DNA from: Maea johnstoni
Lineage: Eukaryota; Annelida; Polychaeta; Spionida; Magelonidae
Assembly (NCBI GenBank): GCA_963942565.1
Contig: OZ012686.1
Coordinates: forward strand, 31,646,212-31,710,211
DNA: 64,000 nucleotides
Direction: 5' to 3'
Under the pieces are notes generated by a model that was given only the letters and a program-made list of their open reading frames with translations, made no database searches and was not told where the DNA came from. Positions 12,401-24,400 of this stretch are shown piece after piece. The translations under genes and the position numbers were made by a program. Position 1 is the first letter of the stretch, and every line of letters begins with the position of its first letter.

Positions 12401-15400
12401 GCAGCATAACAGTTAAGAACATTGGTTTCTCAAAGGCACTGTCCTTCATGTTACAGCGGTCAGGGCAGAAAATCTTCCCACTGTTTCCAGCAATACTAAA
12501 TATTCCCTCTACTGCAGTATGCTGGTATGGCCAGATAGTTCCAAATTGGGACATGGGATTTCAAAGATGGTTAGACATGTCACCAGATTAAGTCATTGCA
12601 CAGTGGAACATCTCTTGGACATACTGATCTACTGAGAATCATTGGTCTGTTTTCAAAAGGGGGTGTCTGTTTTCAAGCTGATTGGATTTCACTTAGGTTT
12701 GAACAGCATGTCTCCTCCAGTTTAACAACACAATAGATTTGCATCCTCAATTAAAAAAGCACTGTTTCCATATCCATGACCCCTGTCCACATATAATCTA
12801 GTTCAGACGTGACATCTGTGTAGTGCAGATAATCATCATGATATTGTGGCAGTTGAGCAATTAGTCTCAATGTGAAGAGTGTGTACATATGCACTATATG
12901 TGCATATCCAGTTCCTGCTTTCCTCTGAGCATCCCATAGCAGATGCATACCCTGTGATAACTTGACAGATGTAATAGAAAGTAATATGAAATTGCAATTA
13001 CATTTAGGACTAGTCAATTACTATTACCTATTACAGTAATAGTTTAGCCACTAAGTAATTGATTACTTTCTATTACATTGAAAAATAGCAAATTACTATT
13101 AATTTTTATATTACAATTACAAATTACCCCAACCCTGGTCAATACTAGATATTACCTGTCCTGCAAAACATTCAACTTGCCTGAGGCTAAGGCTGCTTTT
13201 AATACTTGATAAAGCAAATCGATGTTCAAGGTTATATTTGTATTTTCAGTTCTCACTGTCACTGTAAAACTAAATTAATTACATACATGTATGCATTTTG
13301 TGTACTTACTAATCTTCATAATAGGATTTTGGAATTTCAACTTGCAGGAAAGGCAAATAAGTAATCGTTTCCACTTGCCCAGAAGCAGGGTCTTAGCCAG
13401 CATTTCAGTAATACCTTTCCAAAACAGCAATTTCCTGATTAGTTTTCAGCGAGAGTTTAGGTCCAAAAGCTGCCTCAATCATGACTTATTTATTATTGAT
13501 ACAAACAATAAGGGCTTACTGCAGGCACATACACAAGGTAGCTATTGCTACAGCTTAGGATGCTCAACCAATTGCCACAACAAAAAAACTATTTAACCAA
13601 TTGCAGCAACAAAAAAACTATTTAACCAGAGATAACCTCTCTTACGGACGCCGGGCGTCATTCTCTCTTGTTGAAATGTACCGGTACCAGTGAATGGGTT
13701 GCATAATTTGAGTCAAGACTAGGGAAGATCTCCAGCATATTTTTGATCAACCATCAGATGGCAAGGGAACTTATCTGCTCATGTTAATCTCATTTCAGGT
13801 ATTGTAGAAGAAACTTTGACAAGCAAAAGGAAGGAAATAAAGATGTAAGTAAATAAACAACTTCATTATTCTTAGAATAATTTAGAGCCTTATATATTTA
13901 AGATTTTACCTTGGATATTTTCTTTTTTTTCGAAGATATGCTGCTGGTTAGTGGTTAAGACAGATTATAGCAGTAAAATGCATAGTGAATACTTGAATAC
14001 TGAAAATAATCTCTACCTACCCTAAAATTTTCGGGACCGTCATAGGAACTAATATCCTTAGGTTTAAGTGTACCTACCAGTATTCAAGTTGTACCTTTGC
14101 CCACTTACCTCAGCATTGAGAGTGAATTATATATTTGTCTCCTTTACCCTTAGGTTTACCTGTACCTGTTTAAGATGTACCTCAGCCCACCTGACCCCAG
14201 CTCGTTAGGGGTGATGGTGAGTACCACGCTCACCTCCAAACCTGACGTCACCGCAGCCCTCAAGCTGCTGGGGGAACATGCCAACCAAATAGAGACCAGC
14301 AAGGTAAGTTAGAGGGACAGTGATTTTAATCAATGAAAAAGGACATTTTTGTGTGGTATGATGTACTAAACATAACAGAGATTGTTAGTTTCTTTTATTA
14401 TGTTTATGACAAAATATTATGTACTTAAAACTGTATTTAACCCTTATATGGCTGGTGGTCAATTTGGCCAATACAAAATGATGCAAAAAAACCTGGGAAA
14501 TGACTGAAACCCTGGCACGTGGGTACTCATCTGAAAGTACTCAGCAAGAGCTTTCCAATGAATACCAACATGGCAGGGTTTAAATGGTTTTCAGCATTGG
14601 AAGGGTTAAGGAAAAATGCCTTAAAATAAGAGTTCGGGTTGAGCTTTATATTGTTTTAATTCCAACATGTTGTCTATACCCTGGTCTGAAATCTGGGATA
14701 TAAATCACTTAGATTGGAGGTATACCCAAAGGCTGAGCTTTTCCTTTATGTCTGCAGCCAGTGTGGATAACTAACTAGTGCCCTATGCTGCATGGTACTC
14801 CACTCACAACACATTGCTATTAGGGCATCAATCAATATCATATCATAAAGATTTATATTATTTAGTGATAAAATTCAAATTTCAGTAAAACTTGCATAAT
14901 CAGTGCTTTCTACTGAATTAATGAATGCCGCAGAACCTTGTTTTTCACATTTCCCTTAACATTATTTCCTTACATTTCTCAGGCATTGGAACTACTGCCT
15001 CCTTCGACAAATGTGCGAGACATCTTGGTTTTCCTGGAGAATGTTTTGGAAGAAAAGGCCACAGTAAAGAGAAGCAACCAGATCCTGAGGAGCCTCCTCT
15101 ACTCAGAGCATTTACAGGTAGGTCTACTATTTATACTATATTTTCTGATTCTCTTATTCGTTTTTCTTATTTCTTATTTCACAAGATGCAATTCATGAAA
15201 TTTGATGAGCTATTTCCCTCTTCATACAGTTTCAAATGCACATATTTCAGTGATGTTAACAGAAAAAATACACTCTGACAGGGTCAGAGAAGTAGACTTT
15301 AAGTATTGCAATCTTTACTTAAAAAAACAATAATGTAATATTTTAGATATTGAAAATGTCACATATGACATTAGCAGGTATTAACAACTCCAAATGGGTT

Positions 15401-18400
15401 AGTTTATAGGTAGAGTTCAACTTTAAGTGACCCAGTCTTAGTAGGGGACCTATTCAAAGTTCCCTCTGGCAGCCAGTGCCAAGCTGGTGGCGAGCATTCT
15501 GTAAAAGCTTATTTTGCAATTGTTTTACCCTTGCTTGAAGCAAGGACTTGTTACCCAGGCCGGCATCATATCTGCCCTAAGATCTACCTGCCTTAGCTGA
15601 AAAGAAAGATGTTTACAACTGAATTTTAATGCTGATATAAAAACAGAATATAAGTCATTATAACCTGCTCTTGCCGAGATTCTTGATGCTGATTGGTCAA
15701 TATGTGTCGGACATGTTGCCGTTCACACTATGTAAACCCGATACAAGACCCTTTAAATTTGATACCAACCCTCTTTGAAAAAAAAATACCACCACTCTAA
15801 TGCTGCACAATGGATCAAATAAAAGTGCAGGCCTCTTTCCTTGATTGCATGCAGGATCAGATGTCAGCTTCTATGGAAAACACAATATTCATGTCACAAT
15901 ACATGTGTAATATCATTGCTGAACCATTGCATATGCATCCTTTTGCTGGCTTTGTAAACCTCTTGCTGGTGGCTAATTTTTCCAATATGAAATGATGCAA
16001 AAAAAAGCTGAAAAATTACTGAAACCCTGGCATCTGGGTACACATATGAGAGAACTCAATGGGAGCTGTCCAATGAATACCAACATGACAGGGTTTATAT
16101 GGTTTTCATATGCCACCTCTGTTATGTGGCCATGATAGATCAGGGCTGTCCAAGCCCAAAATGCCTGTAGCAAAATTTGAACTACCTGTAGCAAAATACG
16201 TCTACCGTCTGCCACCAGGTGCCGTTTTAATGGTTCAAATGTTATCCACCAGGGGTCATTTAGTTCACAGTTTACACACTAGGGGAAGTTAAATTAAGAC
16301 TATGACATAGCACCAATTGAAATGTATGTTAAAACTTGGAACACTGAATCCACACATAGTACAATATAGGTTTATATACTTATCACAGATTTGTATATTC
16401 AAGCTTAAGATTCTTCAATATACTGGCACACACTCTATTTCACATATATAGCCAGCTTGAATATTTATAATACAGTCTGATAAGACTCAGCAAGTTTTTA
16501 AGTGAGCATCATCAGATTATGAATAAGAATTGCTCAAGCATAATTTTTTTCAAAAACTATCATCAGCATCCCTAAGTGTATTAGTATATCAAATATTAAT
16601 GATTTCAGACCTCAAAATTGCCTATAGCATAGAATTAGAAACCTGATTTTCCTCAATAGTCTTTTGTGTTTCTAAACAGTTTACAAAATTGGTTACCAAC
16701 ACGTCTACTAAATACAAGATTTCTAGAGTTGACAAGTTGGTTTTATTAGACTACCTTTGTGGGCAGCCCCATGCAACGTTTTATTGATATCTAGTGCTCG
16801 CCGGCCGAGAAAAATGATGGACAGTGTTTCTTTCTTCTAACAACAACAAAGATACTACAGAAAAAATACACGTCTACACTGATTATAAACGAGCAAAAAT
16901 AATCATAATCGCAAACTCACTGACAAAACTGGCTAAACGTAAGTATACATAAACAACTCCGTTTTCGATAGACATTACAGAAATCTTAGTAAAATACGTT
17001 CCATTTCCAAAAATCCAAAACTGAAGGGGTATCTTTTTTATTTTCATATCGTCTGTATCATGGCGTCCCTTTGTTTACTGCATGTTTAGTCATGCGCACG
17101 ACGCCGTTTGGTGATCACTTAGTTTTGGTGACCACCGCTAGATGGCGAACGCATGCATGTTGCAAAATTACCGTGTCGCAACCTTGGCGCAAATATTCTT
17201 GTGTCGCATTTTTTGAGGCTGCTGGCGCAAAATTTTGCGACAATGCGACAGCTTGGACAGCCCTGTAGATCCCCTTCAAGCATTTCCACCCAAGGAGGGA
17301 GTACCTAAATTTATGATACAAATTCATGGTCATGGGTCTAAATTTATATATAAAAAAGAATTCAGTACATTTCATATGACACCTGTCCTAATATTTAGTG
17401 CAAAAAGTGTTTCTAAACAATGTTTTCCTCTGATTTCTGTTGTTAAAACAGCCAGGCCTCAATTTCACAATGTGGTGATGTATGGGTTGAAGTCTATGCT
17501 TATATCTACCATAGTGAATACAGGCACCTGACAACCTAGTATTCAGCAGTGACACCTATACACAAAGAGCTACACTGCACTGCTCTATGCAGGCAGTCTT
17601 TCTAGCTAGCCATTCCTCATTCCTGATTTCTAGTACCAATTACATGTATAAATGTACATGTATATTTTCTAAATATAGGTATAAACATTCTATGTCATAC
17701 TGTATTTGTCAATTACTTCCAGTTAACCTTTTTCATGATCTGCATGAGTCTTAGCAATCCTTAGTTCTCAACTATCTGTATGTAATCATGCAAGAAGCAT
17801 GAATCATACCTAAGTGCAGAACAACTCAACCCATACCCATATGGGTGGGTTAAACAGTTAACACATTTGCATTTGATGTTCACTAATTATGTGACATGTT
17901 TGGACATCACTCAACCAATAATGTGATATTTGATAAATAATTGAAAGGGATTGTTAACCCTACCAATGCTGAGGCTACTTTCGTCCAAAGGACAAGTATG
18001 CAAAGATTTTTGAAAACCCTCTTAACCCTGTGATGTTGGTATTCATTCGATAGCTCTCACTGAGCACTCTCAGATGAATACTAATGTGCCTGGGTTTCAA
18101 TAATCTTTCAGTTTTTTTGCATCATTTTGTATAGGCTAAATTAGCCACCAGCAGCATAAGGGTTAAACCTAGGAGGCACAGCAACTTGCATCTACAGCGA
18201 GATTCAGCTTACATCATAACTGTTTTCATGCATTACCAGCTGCTCAGATATATATTCCTTTGGATGCAATCATCCTTAAACTTTTGAATTATAAAGCTAA
18301 TCATAAGAAACATATAAATGTACTTTAACCTATTTACACTCAGAGGCCTGATGATTTTATATTTTTTACTTACAAAAGTATTCTCTAGAAAACATTTGAA

Positions 18401-21400
18401 GGATGAATCTTGACCAGAAGCCAAAATAATAACTCACCTTCAAATATTTTATGACCTTTCCCTTTATTCACCAGTTATTTTCAAACATATGAGAGTAGCA
18501 GATGATACCTTCTAGAGAAACTGGTTCAGAAGCTTTAAGGATTTCATATTTTTCTAATGGTGGCCCTGGCCAAAAGTCAGTTATTGAGGGGTCTAACTTA
18601 CCAGGAATTTAGAGAAGCCATCGCAAAAGTGTAAGTGGGTTAAGACGTTTTAAGCATTTTGTAACTTTATTAAATCGGAACATGGAGTGCACAAGCATAT
18701 ACAAACAGACATGTTTGAGGCTGATGGGCATCCAAAACTTATCATTTTCATAAATATTTCTAACAAAACAAACCTCCTTGGAAGGCGTTGGTCATATAGA
18801 TATGTATCAACAGTATAATGGTGATGTTTTTCAATACCATTACAATAATGTTGGCCCTGATGACAACATACTTAACGTAACTACATACATGTATGTCTGA
18901 TATGGATCTTATCCTGGGATCCTCATTTTTTCTGAAGTCCTAGCATTAACGCTGGGATAATTACATGTCAGTATTGAGTTACCGTATGTGTATTTAGATG
19001 ATGTTGACCTTCATAACTATAGGCCCAGTGGAGTTGATGTTCTTAGGTAAATAGGTTTTTCTCATTCTGTTTGTCCCCAGCATGTTGCAATGTTGAATGG
19101 ATTTTGAGTCAGTATTAGGAGTGACTCCTTTTCATATTTTAACCACAAAATGTTGATCACTGGATGCACAATCAGCAGATCTCGCTCAGCAGCCTTGGTA
19201 CAACTCCTAGCCCAATTGTTGACAAGAACCACTCTATGTGATGTAGACACATATAAGAGCCCTCATTCATCTGTCTCCTAGTGACATCACACTGAGGCAA
19301 GATTAGGTGTGCCTAGGGCTTTACCATGGGCCTTATGGTAATGGTCTGTGACGACTAATCCATGTTCTCTTTATCTAAGTTTAAACCCATTAATACTCAC
19401 AGCAGCCAAAATACTTTGACAATTTTAGTAAAATCTTTCAGGCAAAAGCTAAGTTGGGAAAATATTTGAAAGAGAACTGTTAATTAGAACACTACCAGTA
19501 ACTTTCTTTGAATGTTTTGTTAAATCATGATTAATGCTTGAGTTATTGTGAAAAGTACCATAAATGCAGCCAACAATATCTAGAATAAATTACTGGGTAA
19601 ATATCAATGGGCTCACCATTCAGAACAACTGATTAGGTCTACCTGAACCTTCATCAACCAGTATGTCTAATTTCTGCCAGAGTCATCAATTCAGATTTAC
19701 TGGTTTTCTGACAAATATCTAGAAAAAAAACCTGAGGACTCTTCCTAAACATTTGATTGATATTTGTATTTTCTTTCTTTCCTGAGGAAATTCTTTTTAT
19801 CAATCGAAATGTTCCCTTCACTTTTGAGATATTATCCAACCGCCTTCGCACTGAATGGATTATTGTCAGTGAGCCAGGGTAATTTTGTCCTTGATATTCA
19901 CCAATGGCAGAGATTTGCTGGAATAATAAGGGTTCACTTTATATCGCCGGCCTGTATCTATCTTGTCTATGACAGGCAGTGTTCATGATGGAACAAAGAT
20001 AAAGCCTGAAGGCAAAGATAGCATAGTACCAGAAATGGCAGAGTTCAGCTCCTTGGATTATGTGTGTTTCTGAAAACATGCTTGCTTGCATTCAGTGGTC
20101 TGGAGAAGGTCAGTGTCAATGTTTGGTGAATGGGATGCAGTCAGCCAGGTCACTGTTAGCTCCTATGGCTGCGGGCCGTTAGATCAAATCAAAGCCTGGC
20201 TTTACTTTAGGAGGAGAAATACACTGTCCAGGCAGGTCACTGTTAGCTCCTATGGCTGCGGGCCGTTAGATCAAATCAAAGCCTGGCTTTACTTTAGGAG
20301 GAGAAATACACTGTCCAGGCAGGTCACTGTTAGCTCCTATGGCTGCGGGCCGTTAGATCAAAGCCTGGCGTTACTTTAGGAGGAGAAATACACTGTCCAC
20401 ACAGGTCACTATTAGCTCCTAGGGGTGTGGAGTGTTAGACAAAAGCCTGGCTTTACTGTAGGATAAGACCTGTGCTGTCCAGACCACCTTATCCATACTT
20501 CCACAAGTACTACTCTACAATATGTGACCTGTAAAGTTTACTCTACTTTATAAATTCATCTCTTTGAAGAGGACCATAAAATCAGCTTACCATGTTTTTT
20601 AACTGCCAATCCTAATTTTCTCTTCCAATGAAAAAATGCAACTGTAATTTTATTCATTTTTATGAAGCTAGTATGACCCAAATGTAAGGAGTTGGGCACC
20701 AGCTGTAATAAATAATGTAATTTGTTGATATGTAAAGTGATCTGTTGATTTGTAATGCAATCTATTGAAATGTAATATGGTGTGTGTTGCATAATAGGGG
20801 TATAATTATGTACTCTGCATGTACTGCAACATGTATAGGCCTGGCAATCTTAACCCATTCATGCCCAACCACTGTGTCCTGGTGACCTTGACACAGGGTC
20901 ACAAAATTGTCCCTGCCTAGAAAAGTGAAAATGTGTTCCAGTTCCAGTTTGAGATTAGATTAAAATGTGTGTTACTCTGTTTCTTTGCTATTAGAGGTTT
21001 ATATGCAATTAAAAACAACATGGGTCTCAACATATATACCAAAAAATATATACAAAAAATATACAAAATTCCTGAATAATGATCAGGGAATTTATTTCAA
21101 AAACGTAGTGTTTATGGGATACCAAATAATTAATGAACCAGTTTGTTTTAAGTAGATGGGTGTTCAGTTTTCACAAGGCAGGATCCAGGGTTGCTATTTG
21201 TTAGATACTGTAGATCACACAATGTTAGCCTCTATTTATATATAGCGTACATAGCGTGTGGTTCTGCTTCGCTATATATAAAAACGCTGTACTTTTTTCT
21301 TTCTGTACTGGCGCTGTCAGTGGCGGCTACCGTCGCTAACATAAAGATACGCTATGATACGTAAATTCCTCAATTCGCTATATTTGGGACACGCGTCATA

Positions 21401-24400
21401 TATGTGTTCTACAGTATATAGATCAATCTGTGTAGTATGCTGGTAGTATAGCTATGCTGCTCTCATACTACCCACTCCTCTCTGCGTCTAGCGTGTACCA
21501 TATACCATAGCCATTATTGACCTGGTTCATACAGCTGGCTGCCTCTATTATTCATACCAGGCTAAAGATAAATAGCATATTAGAGAATGCCCCTGACCTT
21601 GGATGCCCCAGTATAGGCTACAACCGATCAAACATGCATGAGAAATTGGTATACATATCAGATTAAGAATGCTACATTGATTCAGCTAATAGTATCAGCA
21701 CCGTGGCTTTATAATATGCATATAGTATTAACCCTCAGAGTCCTCAGTGCCCTCAGTGCCCATGTGCAATTAATAGACATAGCAAAAAATATAAAACATA
21801 TTTCAGAAAGGGTTTTCCCCAAAAGCCGACTCTATTTCAACCTTTTCATTCAAAATGGTGTTGTGGTTGACTAGATGTGTATTTGTGTGTGACATCTGGA
21901 TGTTCTGAATATGAATAGGTTAACCTTTTACTGTGTGGAATTTTATTAGTTTTTTTAATAGTAATAGATAATTCTTGCTGACTATGACGCAGGCCTTGAG
22001 TATTTTCTTGAAGTACATAGGTGTACCTATCATCCCATAGTGTCAAACATGCACTTACAGGGTGCAGAAAACTCATTGTTTTGAGCCCCTACACTGGCCT
22101 ACAGGATGTGGCTGCTAACCTACATGTAGAGAGATAGAGAAATACAAGTCAACCATTCAGGATAACATAATTACTTCTCAAGGACTTGACTACCTACCTG
22201 AACTGTAAAATTACTATCAGTCATTACTATCAGGGAGTGTTTCTAGAGTGTGTTCATTTGGGAATGATTTTTAGGAAAGTTACTTTAGCTCATTCATGCA
22301 TGTAGTTCTCAAAAACATTCTGACTATTTTTGTTTTATCTATTTGACTTGAGCAGTTATCAGAATATATCTAATACAGGCGCCAATGTTGATCAGAACCC
22401 AACCAACAATTTTCCTTCAATTTGTTTGGAATTGATGTTTAATTTTTAAGTTATTTTCATAGGTATCATACATCCAGACAATAATTCTATATGCGATCTC
22501 TAGGCATGAATTGGTTAATAGATATTTCATCTGAGCCCTTACAAGCCATAATGCCTATGTTTTCAAAAGTATTGTTTATATAGTGTGTTATCTTATGCGA
22601 GGCAATGACATTTTATTGGCAACCCCAGTATCAGGAACCCTTATTCTATCATAAATAATGTGATATGTCCGATGGACCACTAAATAATCCTACACATACT
22701 GTAAAAATGAATTACTGTAGAATAGGAAATTAATCTTAGTGGTTTATAGTGCCAAACCTTTCCGAGTGGGGTCAGTTTGGTATAATGAAAGTCGGATGTA
22801 TTATTTCTGTCATTAGAATATCAACCTTCAATATTGGTTTTTCAGAATCAAAAATCTCGTTAAAATCCCAAATCCCAAATTCTGTTTATGTGCACCCCGG
22901 AATATTCTACAGCATCTGTTTATTTGGATGATTTAAAGATTTCAGTGGTCATTATGAGACATGGGTACTCCTGTGTAAAAAGCGAGGCTCAAACTCCCCT
23001 ACACGCTTTAAAGAATTCCAATATAATGAATAATCATGGTAACATTTAGTCACCAATTGGTTAAGCTGAGGGTGGGCACTTATGGTTCCAGCAACTGTGG
23101 TCATATTAGTTAGGGATTTCATTATATAATAAATATTTCTTTTAAATAATGAAAAAACAAGACAATTTAGGTCATACTATAAATGGTGCCCAATATCATG
23201 AGATGGTATATGATATACCTGTTTTCACTTCCAGCAGTGTTTTTGTATATTGAATAGGATCATGTGATAATTTTATATATACATTTTACATCCTGTATCA
23301 TCTTCAGGTTTCTAAATTCCTATGTCAGGGTATTATAGAAAGACCTAGGCATATGGTCTGTTAGGATTTTGGTAAACCCTGCGTTTCCATAGCATAAAAC
23401 TCCCATACCATATTGTATTATTACAGATCCTTGGTCTGTTGGGGATTACATGAAGTCAGTGTTTCGATGAATGTCATGAATGGGGTTAAACCAGCTAGGT
23501 TGACTTGTGACAGCAGCTGTGGGAAATAATAGATAGATAACAAACAGAACCAACACGTATGAAAGCAATGCTTGCATCCAATAGGAGTGTGCTATGGCTG
23601 CTGATTCACTGTGACAGTGTTGTCTGATTGATGGCAGTATTGCATGACGGGATCCCTATAGGCCAGCGGTCCCTCTGTGACTGAATGACAATAGTGGAGC
23701 CCGAAGTCAAGGAAATATGTTACACATCTAACAATAACATTTGTGGCAATTGCTCAGGGTTAGTAAACTGTGGGTAACTGCCATGCAGGGGAAGTGAAAA
23801 AAGAAAACCAACCTGCCTTGTAATTTTTTTAAGACATTGCATTGTATATAACAATCATCAGTTTTATCTTAGTAACCTGGTGGTGCACAATGTGAGCCTT
23901 CAGTTCTCAGTGGCAATTGGGATTGAACATGTATGATCCCAATTTTGGAAATAATGAAATGAGGTAGCCTTGATAACTATCTATTGTGCATTGTATTCAT
24001 GACCAGTTTGCCCACACCCTGAACATGGCACTATGTATTTCCAATTCTGACCTTCGTTGAGTTGTTGCCACAATACAGTATTTCATATCAGGGTCTTTAT
24101 TGTACTAGCCTAACCTGAAATTAGAAATAACACAATTCAACACTATAACACATAGGATATATATCAATATAAGATATTCAGTGCTTCAGATCTTTTTTAA
24201 TTCAAATGGGGAATAATGGCCCATGGCCCTCAATTTATTAGGACGATTATAAAATGGGACATGAATTTAGAACGTTAATTAATATCTCAGGAAATGGTGG
24301 GCTTTCTACAACTTTCCAATGGAAATCTATAGGCTGTTAACAAAAATCATGTTAAAATGGCTCTTGTCCCTGATAGCCAATCTGATGCCCTGTATATTGT

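Larger units (their letters stand above)
10257..13798 (+). other. VPS39 long intron (3.5 kb)
   Basis: Contains a hAT-like fragment (10733-10980), a two-copy 196-base tandem duplication (11042-11430), a TTAA-flanked MITE (12203-12416), an AT-rich hAT-type end (about 13010-13139) and a fragment of the CAGGGTCTTAGCCAG family at 13386. No coding exon lies in it; the protein joins without a gap across it. Confidence 0.7.

Noticed and set aside
17071-17531. Open frames at the right end of the CAGGGCT element as a transposase
   Set aside because: They cross the element's border and subterminal repeats and show no transposase motif.
20086-20379. 97-codon frame with an internal repeated peptide
   Set aside because: It is the translation of the 87-base tandem repeat; 87 is a multiple of three, which keeps the frame open without selection.
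20147-20485. CRISPR-like array
   Set aside because: Repeats are directly adjacent with no spacers and the DNA is nuclear animal DNA; it is a plain tandem repeat.
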